The translations under genes and the position numbers were made by a program. This document shows, piece after piece, positions 51,801 to 63,695 of a stretch of DNA of 64,000 nt (position 1 is its first letter; each line of letters starts with the position of its first letter). This DNA comes from Haemonchus contortus. Lineage: Eukaryota; Nematoda; Chromadorea; Rhabditida; Trichostrongylidae. The stretch is from the NCBI GenBank assembly GCA_000469685.2, contig LS997562.1:15031275-15095274 (forward strand), written 5' to 3'. The notes under the pieces were generated by a model that saw only the letters and a program-made list of their open reading frames with translations, was not told the origin of the DNA and ran no database searches.

Positions 51801-54800
51801 GCTGAATCTGCACCTCACGGTTATACAAGCACTGTTCCATATTCGTAGCTGAACTTAGGGACTAGCTACATTCTATGCTACGTCCTCTAACGACGCTAAA
51901 ACTCATAATAGGGACTGGTGTTATGAAAGGACGAGACTGCTGATTATTAGGAAGAAGTCGTGCGAGATACAAGCAGTTCCAGAAGGTTTTAGTGCAAAAG
52001 CGATGCAAACCTGTTCGTTGGCAAGCCAGTTGGCTTAAGCTCGTAGTCGTCCATCAAACCAAGAAGTGCTTGAGTACTGAAAGCTGTAGCACATGCAATA
52101 TTAGCCAGAAGCTAGGTTTTTGTTAGAAAGTTTCAAATTGTACTGAACAAAGCTGATACTGAGGAGGGCTCAATGTCTCTAGCTTTAGAAATGTGGCTCC
52201 TCGTCCTACCGCACTTTCGCAGTATTGAATCCAAATCACTTCATACAGTCATTCACTTCAGGCGAGACCATCAGAGCACAAACAAGTGATCAGCGAGCAA
52301 CCAGACAACCTTTTATGTAGTGGTTATAGTGTCACTTCTCACGGTGCCAGTTTAGGGGCATAGGTCAGGATGCGCCATCGCTATCGCATCACAAAAACTT
52401 AGGTCAACCGGTCAGCGACAAAAGCGACTTATCGTGTAAAGACGATTATTCTCCCTTGATCTGCGAAAAAAGAGGCATTTGGGGAAGGACAGGGTTGAGT
52501 TGTAAAGTATCACGTCCTCTGACTAAAATTTGTCGCCCACTCCCTGGCCCCTCCTATCCCTCATCTGATAGCTTACATAAGTCCGAAGGCTGGCATGAGT
52601 ATCTTGGAGGTTATTCGTAAAGAAAGTAAGTCTCACAGGAGCAGGGGCTTTAATAAAAGAGATAGCGTCACTGACACTGGACCATGGGAGCTTTCGTGAG
52701 AGTCTGGTGACCTTACCCTTTCTGCAACCCAGGGGGAGACGATCCTCATGCAAGCCGAGAGTTAGCGCTGTTTCAAAAGATCCACCCACCCACATCAGAA
52801 AGACAACAGCTATACCTGACTACTCTTGATGGTTTGGTCCCAAATGTTGCGACATTTTGGTTGGAAAAGTCATAACAAGGTGACAGGCGACCCCCTGGGA
52901 TGCCGTTCTCACTTATTCTCGAGATTGTACGAGTCGTAGGATAAGTCGTAGTGGATCCTTCTTTGCAGGCACGTCAACGGACCCGAGTAGAGTAAGCTTG
53001 CTTGTTAGTACGGCGTTAAACAGAAATTCGTGTTCAACGGAAAAAAACTGAGAGTATTAGTGGGATGAAATGATTGAATGCAAAGTGCTGCATGCTTGCT
53101 GTGCAAAGAGATTAGTCTGAGAGGCAATAGTCTAGTGCACAAACACGTACTTTCTCAGATTGAGAGTGTCCTTCTGAACAGGCTTTTCCACTTCCACCGC
53201 ACTGCTGTGGTCGTGCTTCATCGCAAACACCTGCAACATTACAAACAGTGTGTCAGATCAAGCAAGAAAAGCCGTCGAGTACGCTTACAACCCCGACTGG
53301 GTATCAGTTTGATCTGAGAAATTCACAATAAAGATTGGAAAAACTACGTGGTTGAGAAAGTAAGCATTGCTCAGTTATCAGAGCATTAGGAAATTATCTG
53401 CCAAGAAATCACAATAGTCGGACTTTTTTCTGAGATATTCTAGAGTCTGTAGAGTAATACTAATAGGACACTACCTATTTACATGCCCTCAATCTTGCCT
53501 ATTTCACCCTACTATAACTGAATTGTCCTTCGACTTTCAGCACTACCCTTAACGGTTCAAAGCCGGTCACTTTGCTGCTGAAATCTCGGAAAACTTATGC
53601 CACGTATTCGGACCGAAGACCCTTTCAAGTAGTCCCTTTCCCAATATCATTTGACGAACGGGATTCGTCATGCGCATGGAAAAGGGTAGTGTGTTCTTAT
53701 ATTATTGCTAGTGCCTTCAAATTTGAGATAGAAACAGAATGATGGGTGGGTGGGCTTCCGAAAGAAGTCGACAGAGACCAACAATTTTTTTTTTCTCACA
53801 ACGCATAGCGCGGATATCGACTACAATAGCTATTTTTACCACTCGACATAGAAAAGCCTCGCACAGTCGTAGAAATCAGTTAAGAACTTTACCCTATTAG
53901 TTTTTACCGTTCTGATACTCTCCATAAGCCTCGTAATTTTTTGAAAGCTTCTATTCATCTCCAGCTGAGGTTGAAAAATACCCTAACGGCTAAGGTTCTG
54001 TTAAATGCGACTTCTTTGTAGTCTGAAAGGATGGAAGCGTCTCATGAGGTTATCCGACCATGCATAATAACACCTCCAAGAACTTCAAATCAACTCGATC
54101 ATCACACAATCCTATGCTATAAAAATTACCGTAACTCACTGATTGACAAATTGGCTGCTTTCATAGTCCGCCGACCGGCGTGCCACGAGGCATTGCTAGG
54201 GGGAAGGAGGGCGGCAGACGGTGGTCAGCCCCTCGAAGGGCAGTAAACAAGGAGAGACAAGTTCAAAAACCATTTGCACAAGACCCTGTGGCTGTTTGGT
54301 TTTGGATCTTGTTCTTCTTTGTTTTCAGCCCTTCGACCGACAGTCTGCCACCCTCCTCCCCCCTAGCACTGCCTCGTGGCACGCCGGCCGGCCGGCGGAC
54401 TATGAAAGCAGCCAATCGCTCTTCATGAGCGATGGTAAAATCGACTACTGAGAGTTCAAAGGCTGCAGTCAAAGGCTAATCTTTAATAGAGCTGAGTTTG
54501 TGCTCAAATAATGCGCACTATCCTTTTTTTAGATGCTTATGATTGTGTGTTGATTGAGTTGATCTCATGCGTTTTGCAGGGCCTTGAATTGTTTGTTTGG
54601 ATAACCGCATGAGCCGATTTTTTTCAGGCTCCGAAGGATGCGGGTCAGCCAGAACACTAACTTTTCATTTGGAGACATTTTCTCGGCCTATCAAAGGAAT
54701 ACGTCTAAGCGGTGGTTGCGCAGTGGCAAGTGATGCACAGTCACCCATGCATGGTGCGGGAATGATTTTGAATCGAAGTTCAGCGCGAGGCGCATCTCAA

Positions 54801-57800
54801 GAACTAGGGAGATTGAATAATGCCATAAAATTCATCCTTCGTTATTTTTGATCAGAGGAAGTGATCCGAAAAAAAGCCAATCTGAATGCGCTCACAAGCT
54901 TCTAAAATAGCTGAGGTGTAGGGCATGTGTTGAAGTCAGAAAAGTCAAAGTCATCAGAAGAAAGTAGAGTCCCAAGGAACACATGAAGAAATAAAATAAG
55001 TTACCTTGATGCAGATTTCCTCGATGAGGTAGACAAGGAAAAAGCCGACACACGTGAAGAACTGGGGTAATGGGAACTCGAAGTTCGTACCCGACAAGAC
55101 TTTGAAATCCTCATAGTTTTCACTGAAATTTCAACTTTGCGGAAAAATTGCTTAACTGTTCTCCAGAACTACCAAGCGAGTTGTAAACGAGTCTAGTTCA
55201 TCAATTTTCGCTAGTTTTGGAAAATTCGCTAGTTTTGGAAAAAAGGAGTAAAAGTGGCACTTTGTACAAAGCAGTAGGCCCGATTACCCATTATGTTCAT
55301 CAAGTAAAATTTTTTAGGGTCCAGTTATTCGACAATAAACTTACCAAATGAGGCAAGGCTGGCGATTTCCCTATAATCGTTAGTGGATCTACCAACTGAA
55401 CGTTCATATAATTCACAATTGGTTGGAATTCATGGCCCATTTCAATTAAACTGATGGCAGGTAGTTTATATCAATGGTAGTAATTATCCTGTCATTTCCC
55501 GGTAATTGTTGAATTTGAATGCAAAATGACAGCCCGACCGGAATCCACGACTACAGAAGTACAGAGTGCGGTGGAAGTCTAAGTGCAGTTATTCATGAAA
55601 TCGTTATTCAATTTTCGCGCCTCTCTATGGGTCCTAAAAAGATTTGATGGTCCCTCTGTAATAGTAATATCATGTTGACCAAAGTTCGTAATTAACAATT
55701 GACAGCAAAAGTCATGGTTCAGACATCTGGATCGCGCCACAAAGTGGTCGAGATGCATAAACGCGGAATAACTGCGGCTCATCCCTCGGCTAATCTTGAG
55801 GAAAGGTCGAGCAAATCAAGTTTCAAAGGTCTGGTACGTTCAAGGACCATCCAAGATCAGCAAGACCACCCCTGTGACGAAGAACTAGTTTTTGGCTGCT
55901 GTCCAAAACTGCATTGGCGGGAATTCGAAGAGCATTGAGCATCAGATGGCCCGTAAACTTGAGGTGAAGAAGAGGACTTTACTGTAGCAACCATCATCAA
56001 GAAAGAGTTAGCGTTGGTCTAATGGTGCTCGAAAGCCAGCCGCTCTCCCGAACAGGAAGAAGTCAGTCCCTCTAAGTTGTTAGTTGCCGTGCCTTACGCG
56101 CTGTAACTCGCTTTGTGGGCATCTCAAGACGGTGTTATCAGGCGAGAACTCTTCAATGTTGAGAAGCTTTTCACCAACAAACCTGTGGCAGGCATTTTAG
56201 AACATCCTGGGAGCCTCACTCGAAAGGCAGAGACTCCACTCGTATTCGCCGAGCAGGGGCAAATAATTTTTACAAGGAATACCACCTCAAAATCATACCA
56301 GAGCAGGAGACACCTTTAGAGTAGTTTTCAGTTTGGGAGTAACTCTTGAACATATCCACAGGAAAATGCTTCAGCCTCTAAGGGCCAAATTTGTGCATCT
56401 GTGTACCAGACCGTATACTGGCCTTCGTCGTTATACTGGTCACCCTCCTTCTCAAACTTTAATCTTTTAAAGTATGCCACATGGCGCTGCCTGGATATGA
56501 GGACTTGTTTTGCTTCTCTTCTGCTTATATTCACAAAAAGATCGAGGTCGGCTATTTTTGTCCAGTGCTGCTTCTAAGGTCTGTTATCGCAAACTGAGTG
56601 GGTCATATTGAAAAATGAAGAAACGATGCTGTTGCCAATGGCTTGGAGACTTCTTTGAGAGTTTTTTGCTTCTACCAGATAAGTTTTCTTTAAGATTGTG
56701 TGCTTATACCTTCATCACACTCTGTACATGAGATAATGTGGGGTCATTAAAGTTTTCTTGTGGAGACACTGATAGGAGCAGTGATGTCTAGGAATGGCTA
56801 TTGTAAGTGCGACCATCGATGTATACCGATCATTCTTGACTCGTCTACGAGCTACGAACTTATAAAGTTCCACATACGGTATTTCTGATTTGCCTGGGAA
56901 CAAAAAAGGTCCTCATAAGAATATTGGGCCTCACTTTTCCCTAGCTGCACCGTTCTTGAGTATACTCCAGTGTGGAAACATCATATTTAAATGACTGGCT
57001 CAAATGCATACTTCCCATCCGTGGCTGTGCAGGAAGAGCCTGCATAGCCACGGAGATTCATGAAACATTTCAAAGAGTGGATTAATTCAATGTTAGGTCC
57101 TCGTAGGTTTTGCGTTGGTGAGGTAAAAGGGAGAGGGACCTAGTTCTCAGTACTCGGTCCAAAGCCAACTTTGTGAACAACCCATGACACCAAAGGCTGT
57201 AGTACGACAATAAATAACAATATGTTTGCCCCAATTAGCATTCGAGCAAACAATCCCTCATGGTTATCAGATTTAGGAAGGTTTTTCATGTTTAAGAAAC
57301 CAAAAAGATTGTTGAGAAGGTATATACTAGTAGAGCTTCTTACTTTCCCTGAAAAACACTCAGATAATCTGCAAGAAGTATGGATGATCTATGGGCAGTG
57401 CAGAATCTAAGTTCTCCTTTCCTTTTTCACCCTTTATCTGAATGACTAAATGAAGAATCAGCATAATTCGTTCAACCAACTGCCCTAACCAAACCCTGTG
57501 TGGAACTGCGTTTTAATAGGGACATAGGAGGGCCTAAACTGTCATAAAAGGTCATATGAACTAGGCCTAGACGTAAAGGAAACTGCGTGCCTAATCTCCG
57601 AAAACGAGACCAACAACTTGTGGGCCTTCACCTTTTACTGTCGGTTTTCCTATCTTACTAAGGGGCAGGTAAGGGCATCGAAAGGTAGCTACCCTGCACT
57701 TAGTGGTAAAGATTTTTCACCGAAGAGTCGCCGTAATGAATAAATCGGGAATTTGGCATAAAAAACAGACAAAGAGTGAGAAGCCGCGATAACGATGAGT

Positions 57801-58433
57801 GCAATGGACCTGATGTTTGGCCAGAAACATCGGAAATTAATACCATACACACGTCATTGGTGGCCCTCAGTCAAAACGTCAACACTTCTGACAAAAAATC
57901 CCATCACGTCTGTAGAATCTTTCACATCGACTGATTGACATATTCTCATGCAATATGCCTATAGATAAGCAAAGGTAACTTAGCAAATCAATTGAGTGCC
58001 CTCTGCTCCGACCCATCCGCTGATGGGTCTCGATTAGTTGGCATCAGGTAAGCGAGAGCATGAAAATATTGAATCTAGGTTCAAATTCAGAAAGCTCCCT
58101 TCACTGACACCATGTTTCGCACGTCTCATGTCAGTTAGAGCTAAATCGAGATCAGGGAAGGGAACTGACTTGATATGTGGAATAATGTCGAGAAAGCATG
58201 TTCCCATGAACACGCCGCCGGAGAAGCACGAGAGCAACGAAAGCCATCTACCACGTTTCTTGTTATCACCTTGCGTTTTGTTGAGAAATCGCAGTAGCTG
58301 AAGACAAGGGCAATGAGGGGAGATTCAGGATATATGGAAGGTAGTCTGAGCTCACCTTTATTGGGATGAATCCGGCAATGGCAGTTGTGAGGAACATGAC
58401 GACCGCGAGGGCCACTTGAAGCCAAGCGGTCAT
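48802..58433 (-). CDS. ZIP family zinc/divalent metal transporter (SLC39A1-3-like)
   Basis: Imports Zn2+ or related metals into the cytosol across the plasma or organelle membrane (family knowledge). Ten exons, high to low: 58356-58433, 58170-58297, 55005-55122, 53151-53230, 51672-51801, 51506-51610, 51375-51452, 49105-49197, 48944-49044, 48802-48889; all in phase, 332 aa, a normal ZIP length. Features: TM1 LQVALAVVMFLTTAIAGFIP; TM2 LLSCFSGGVFMGTCFLDIIP; TM4 metal site HSILEGFALGVQ; TM5 site ILHKGVEAFSVGLQ; LESLAAGTFIYVTFLEV; and a His/Gly-rich tail (GDHGHDGGHEGGHVH). The variable TM3-TM4 loop is short, with only one HxH-like cluster (KHDHSS). The ATG sits 3 bp after a TTTCAG acceptor. The donor of exon 2 (AA|GTCAGT) is the least certain boundary. 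Confidence 0.93.
50540..50700 (+). pseudogene. Possible RTE reverse-transcriptase scrap in a ZIP intron
   Basis: The plus-strand peptide YPKKKTPLIDKYRSTVKIPS followed by LLNLLYKLVEWFFRRAI resembles the RT segment usually read as KKGD...NYRPI(C/S)LLS..YK. Only this block is seen, antisense to the ZIP gene in the 49198-51374 intron. Confidence 0.35.
54151..54415. mobile_element. GC-rich foldback element in a ZIP intron
   Basis: Arms of about 98-100 bp (54151-54250 and 54318-54415) are inverted copies of each other with modest divergence, around a 67-bp loop. The outer ends share TTGGCTGCTTTCATAGTCCG. The arms contain GCCGGCCGGCCGGCG and a purine-rich AGGGGG(G/A)AGGAGGG block. This is typical of a foldback/MITE-like insertion. 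It is much more GC-rich than the surrounding intron. Confidence 0.75.
54706..54785 (+). mobile_element. SINE head fragment, copy 7
   Basis: Only the tRNA-like part is seen: GGTGGTTGCGCAGTGGCAAG, then a decayed B-box (GATTTTGAATCG). The conserved SINE body is missing. Confidence 0.5.
55700..56315 (+). pseudogene. Second mariner-type transposase relic
   Basis: RHKVVEMHKRGITAAH at 55735 matches the N-terminal helix-turn-helix start of hookworm mariner transposases. After frame changes, RRELFNVEKLFT near 56140 corresponds to the (I)LFTDEKLFT box with its Asp lost. AGILEHPGS...ETPLVFAEQG near 56190-56265 corresponds to the conserved AGI...K(T/S)PLVFV(D/E)QG. The third catalytic region is not recognisable. 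Dead copy inside a ZIP intron, antisense to the gene. Confidence 0.65.
57019..57053. repeat. Short 15-bp hairpin
   Basis: CCGTGGCTGTGCAGG and CCTGCATAGCCACGG pair fully apart from one wobble position, around a 5-nt loop. Confidence 0.6.
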
Positions 58434-58486
58434 CGCCTGAAATGAACGGTCGTAGGGAGGGGGTATGTATGAAACATGAAACTTAC

Positions 58487-58548
58487 GCCTATTCTTTCGG
58501 GTAGACCTTTGCCGGTTGCTTCACTCGGAGCGGCAGTGTTCAAATGTT
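58487..58548 (-). CDS. Possible alternative upstream exon of the ZIP gene
   Basis: A 62-nt open segment is bounded by TTTGCAG and GTAAGTTTC and encodes HLNTAAPSEATGKGLPERIG. It would splice in frame to the exon at 58356-58433 through the GCG before its ATG. If used, the true start lies further upstream; otherwise the ATG at 58433 is the start after trans-splicing. Confidence 0.4.
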
Positions 58549-61454
58549 CTGCAAAGTACTCGAAATACCTTTTCTTAGCCAAAACAGTGGTTCAAAGCTA
58601 GATGTACGGATAATATTTATAATAACTCAAACAAGAATGGGCAAAGAAAAAAGGAATGACGGTGATCGGCAGGTTTATGATGTCACTTGATCCTACTGAG
58701 GATAGCATTCTCGTGCAACAATCGGTATGACGTGAGTACAGAATGACGGCGAAAACATCCCCTATTTGATCTTATCGAGGGGGAGGAATCGCCAAAATCA
58801 CTTATTTCAGGCACAATCGCGCACAATACGACTTAGCACCTTTGCGTGAAGAGGATAGAAAGAGTCGAAAACTGATCAAATAGAAAACCAACGTTCAAGA
58901 AAGGGAAAAGTGGAACCATCGGATGAAAACAGAATTAAGTGCTGGGCTACAGTAGCAAACACCAGAAACTGGGAGAGCACGTTCGCCAAAAAAGCTAGGC
59001 GGTATCATAAAATATGTGGTTGTAGCTGAGGTCGAATCGACAGAGGAGGCATCAACCTCCAGTCGTGGGCATGGCATCGTTTGATAAGGATGACAATAAT
59101 TACTGCGTAAATGGAAGTGGATCGTCAGGTACCTGTCCCTGCAGGTACGTAAAACTGCACACTAAGAGCTCTGGGTATTACCAAACCGACAGAATTTTTC
59201 TCTCGCTATTAATTGCAGCTAAAGCTGTCGATTCGATTGATTATCGATCTGGTCGGATCGATGACGACCCGTGAACAAAAGCTGGAAAGGTTGCTGAAAT
59301 AAGGGTGTATGGTGATGACGATGGTGTATGTGACGGCAGTTATGGATCCGTTCGATAACTATCTACACTTGGCCGACTGAACAGCGCCAAGATACTTACG
59401 AAGATACACAACAAAAAGTCCGCAATAAATGCTGGTCCAATAAGGACATCACAGATCGTTCATGAGCTCAGGGAGAGGGCTGAGGCGGAGGATGAGCTAA
59501 CAAGGGGCAGAATGTTCTCGCAGGTATCGGGCAATAATGGATGGATGGAGTTCGCTGGTGAACTTATACCAGACAGCCGGCTATCGGGCACCCACGACCA
59601 TCAGAGCGTCCTGTTTGGGCACCGATAACAGAATAATGGAACTAGTAGTGACTACTTAAAAATATTCCAACAAACAAGTCTGTCATGCAACATACCTCCC
59701 CACAGTTATGAAAGTGTAAAGGTAGGGACAGAGGACCGAAGCATAGAAGCGATGGTCCTGACGGAAGGGAAGCCACCAGACTTGTCAATCGATAAGAGTT
59801 GTTGTCCATCGGGAAGATAAGAGGCGAGACACTACCTTTCTGCGGTTTCACGGGCCACTGGATACTTTTCAAGGACTCGTCGTTAAGTAGATGCTTAGTG
59901 GGCATTGTCGAGAAGGCAATGGGGGAGGGAAATTCGCTGTTTCATTCCTCACAACCTTGCAGGTATCACTGGAAAACTGGTTTCGTGGCGTTGCCAAATC
60001 GCAGGTGATTGGTCTCGGATGGAGCAGCTTAAAGGTTTAGAGCGTCATTGTGGCATTCGTATCAGTGGCGCCCCGTCATGGGGTCATAGTAGAAACGATG
60101 GGCAGTGAAATGTTGAGAAAATTTGGCCGATCGGGGATGGGACTAGGGGGAACTGTTGCGACGAATTAGGAGGAGCGTCGCTCCGCTAAGCGCAAACATC
60201 GTCCATTAGGTGGGTACACGATCTGGTGAAGACACAGAGGAAACTCTTTTCATTTGGGTACAGTGGAAGGTGACGTAAACAATTTACTTTAGCGAAAGTT
60301 TATTGACCTCAGAAGGATTTCTGTTGGGATAAGTGCCGTGCAAGGTATACCCCAATCTGACCTTTGATCCTGAATAGGATTCCAGCCGGTTTTTTCCTGA
60401 TGAAAGTGAGCGGATAGTTCGAACTTCGACCCGAAAAGTCGGGTATTGAAAAGCAACGATGCGTGATCTGTGCAATCCTCATGCGCGAAAACGACCGATT
60501 TCCTAGTTCTCGTTCGCTGAAAATATAGACTCTGCTCGTGTGATGACTCAACCCGATTGTCCAGATTTTGGATTATGAGAGAACGCCTTTGTGGACCGAG
60601 CTCGAGTGCTATTATAGGTGTGAATCTTGCCGCTTTGCTGACCTGTTTATTTGCCATGAATGTGTGGTTGCAGATTTTTTTTAAACTGCGATATATATAG
60701 ACAGTGGGCAGGGGGTGCAGCTTTGTCCAGCCGAGAGCATGGATATGATGGGATTCGCGTGATGATTCTTTCCATTTGACTTTCATCTGAAAGCAAAAAA
60801 AATGTTTCTACAAAGTCTGGTGGAAGCATTTCTATACTCTCGGAGAATCAGACCGTCGCTTCAAGTCAAAGTTTTCGGAAAAATAACTTCGCCATGCTTA
60901 TGGCTCGTTTTCCAAGCACCAGGAAAGGTTCTGCAGCATGGAATCGATGAATATCACTAATCACGTCTCACAAACAAAAGATGGAAACAACGGGTTCGAT
61001 AGTACAGATATGGTTTTGTATTTCCTATTACGTGAAACTCAACAAAGTGTTTAATTAAATATAATTTGGTAAATAATGACGCAGATTCTGACAACTGGAA
61101 ACATGTGGACATTGAAAAACTTGCGAGGAAGAACTGATAAAAGGTGGGAACTCATGGTTCTGTGGCAACCATTCACTGTGTCACTCAGCTACCCGCTTCC
61201 AGTGCCAGCACCACTTGCTACCCGTTTGCTCCTTCTGTAGCAGTTGAAGGACGCGACTAACATGCACTCTTGATATAAATATCAATCCCAGTTTTAGTGC
61301 CTGAAAGACTATTTACTAGTAAATCGGAGTCGCAAAGGTTTCATGTGCATTTTCTCATTTTTTTCAAAACGAAATCATCTATAAAATGGGTTCAGCGATC
61401 AGTTTATGCGGCATGAGAAATGCCGAATTTCGAACATTGACTAAAGCATTATCC
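58549..61454. other. Upstream region of the ZIP gene, no gene supported
   Basis: A 165-codon minus-strand frame (60289-60786) is the longest in the region, but shows no recognisable motif or splice context. Unannotated 5' exons of the ZIP gene could lie here. Confidence 0.35.
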
Positions 61455-61575
61455 GACTCTCCCTTTCTCCCTATCTGTCTCTATCTCTGTCTCTCTATCT
61501 CTCTCTTCCTCTGCCTCTTCCGCTGTCTCTCTGTCTCTCCGTCTCCTTCTGTCCGTCTCTCTCCTTCTGACTCTT
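61455..61575. repeat. CT-rich low-complexity tract
   Basis: Imperfect (CTCTNTCT)n sequence. Confidence 0.9.
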
Positions 61576-61770
61576 CCTTTTTTGTACTGCTCTAACCGTT
61601 GTCTTTTATTTGGAAAAACATCAAAAAGTACTGCTAGAGATGTAAAAAGCGAACGAGCTGTTGTAGGTCCCCCATAAACACTCCCACAACCTTCATATAT
61701 GGGGAAAAATGTGAAGCAAAGAAAAACAACAGTAAATTATATAGGAGAAGTCTCAGGGAGTTGAATAGTC

Positions 61771-62033
61771 CCGTCTGAAGGCTGAGCTCCTGCATTCGAC
61801 TTCCATACAAAACCGCAGTGGCGTACTGAATTCGTATGTGACCTATACAATGGCTTGCGGTGGCCAGCCGATGTTCAAGTCAGTACTTTTATCCTCTTAA
61901 ACAGATCTGGTACCAATAAATCGGCCCCGGAGAGATGGAAGGCTCGGTTGGCCAAAGCGGATATCGATCCGATTTTCGAACCCGTGACCACAGATGCGTG
62001 ATAGTGCGCCACTTGCCGCTACACCACCTCCGT
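61771..62033 (-). mobile_element. tRNA-derived SINE, copy 5
   Basis: Minus-orientation copy. On the plus strand it begins at GTCTGAAGGCTGAGCTCC, with an ACCTATACAATGGCTTGCGG body, and ends with the head complement GCCACTTGCCGCTACACCAC. B-box complement: TTTTCGAACCCGTGA. Confidence 0.8.
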
Positions 62034-63451
62034 CCAAAGAAAGGCAGTGACTACAGAAAGAAATCAATACATCCGTAATACAGGGTTGCATAATTTCCGG
62101 AAAAGATCGCTCAATTCTAGAAAAAAAAACTAAAGCTTTCGAAATTTAACATTTCGCTGTATTTTAGTGTAAGGTTCAGGGCTCGACCTTTTAAAAATAA
62201 CAATTATTTGGTATTTTAAAGTACATTAAGCTAAAACCCTTTGATGTGCCTCGAAGTCCATGATAATTACCTTCTCAAGAACGTCTCAAATACTTGTCTC
62301 AAAAAGGTCATTCGGTTCAATCGTATTTAATGCTGGGAGATTGACGTCTTAGGCAGTGTGGACACAGTAATAACAAAGAACTATCTACCGTAGTCCACGG
62401 GTTGACTTGTGGTTTGTCATGTGGTTTTTCTTTATCATTTAACTCAATAAGTGACGAACATATGAAGATTGTTGAGCATTTCCTTTCCATCGCATCCGCT
62501 GGTTAACAGCCGTACAGAGCAATTCGGGTCCCAGAGGACAGGGGGGGGGGGGGAACCTGTGGGGTCTTATCTCATCAGTTGTATCATTGAATAAAATCAG
62601 AATTGAAGTGAAGTACGAAGTTACTTTGTTAAGTCAACCTAGCTGTTATGCCAAACCATTAACGTGCATATGTACTTCTGATCGGGTGAACACTCCTTCC
62701 TATTCCTCTGTCTACTCGTGAGAAAGGATGGGGATGTTACTACATTGGGCGAGGGAGACAGACAGTGGTATGGGTCTCTGTAATCGATTAGCCGCACGCG
62801 ACTGTCGCGGACCATTTGTCTCGTTATACCATACGATTGAGCTGTATGAAGTTTCAGCGTTCTTCATACAGCTCAATCGCTATGCGATTACTACTTTTGG
62901 CATGATTCTGCAGTTCGTTCTTTTGTTCTTGTGCTGCTGCATTCTGCTACAGTTCTTCGCGGCGTCCCTTTCGCCGCGGCGCGACAATTTCGTTCCTACT
63001 TCACCACACCCCAGTGGGTTACCCTTCGGCATGCCTTCTTCTGTACAGTATTACCACTTGACCATTACTCTCTGGAACGATTTGTAAATGAAATGAATCT
63101 CGAAAAAGCAAGTCCAACGAGTGGGGGGGGGGGAGGCTGCTTTGGAATGCTAATGAAGGGTGCATGCCGTAAAGGAATTCGAAGTAGTCAAAAATCAAAA
63201 TTCCATGGACGGAATGAAATTGGAATTGCTCGGCGCAACCAATATCATAACGCCGTTGCCAAATGGTAGTAAAAATGAAATTCAGTAGTGTTCATCGGCG
63301 AACGTACAAATGAGGTGCATAGAGCGTCCGGTTTTCTCGACGGAATTCTAATGGACCTTATTCAATTACTCGTACAGAATCGCTGTATTCCACCGGCAGT
63401 TGCACTTGCTGTGCTCTTTTCCCATTTGTTCAGTTCAATTAGTACTTTGAG
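62034..63451. other. Intergenic; poly-G tracts, hairpin at 62830, unassigned frames
   Basis: G homopolymers lie near 62540 and 63123. Plus-strand frames of 119 and 112 codons overlap each other at 62728-63269 and show no family motif. Confidence 0.35.
62830..62884. repeat. Perfect 17-bp hairpin, about 21 bp with a bulge
   Basis: CGATTGAGCTGTATGAA (62834-62850) and its exact complement (62863-62879) enclose 12 nt. Four more pairs (CATA/TATG) follow after a one-base bulge. Confidence 0.7.
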
Positions 63452-63695
63452 AGGCAGTGGTGATGTAGTGGCAGGTGGCGAACCATGATGCACCAATGAT
63501 TACGAGCTTGAATCTCGGTCCGATATCCGAGAAGGTCACCTAAGCCTTCCATCCTTTCGGGGTTGACAATTCAGTACCAAGCTCGTCTGGAAAGAAAACA
63601 TTGAGATGCACATCGTCTGGCCACCACAACTCATTGCGTAGGCCACATAAGCTTTCAAATCGTCACTACGATTCTGTTTGGAAGCTCACTGACCG
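63452..63695 (+). mobile_element. tRNA-derived SINE, copy 6
   Basis: Plus-orientation copy. Head: GTGATGTAGTGGCAGGTGGC, with a B-box GAGCTTGAATCTCGG. Body: ACATCGTCTGGCCACCACAA, TGCGTAGGCCACATAAG and ACTACGATTCTGTTTGGAAG. Confidence 0.8.

Larger units (their letters stand above)
55123..58169 (-). other. Largest ZIP intron (3 kb)
   Basis: Lies between the exon encoding TM2 and the exon starting ENYEDFKVLSG. It carries the mariner relic at 55.7-56.3 kb and a small hairpin at 57.0 kb; the rest shows nothing recognisable. Confidence 0.75.

Noticed and set aside
60289..60786. 165-codon minus-strand open frame
   Set aside because: Longest unassigned frame, but without motif, typical composition or gene context; another frame on the same strand is also open over part of it.
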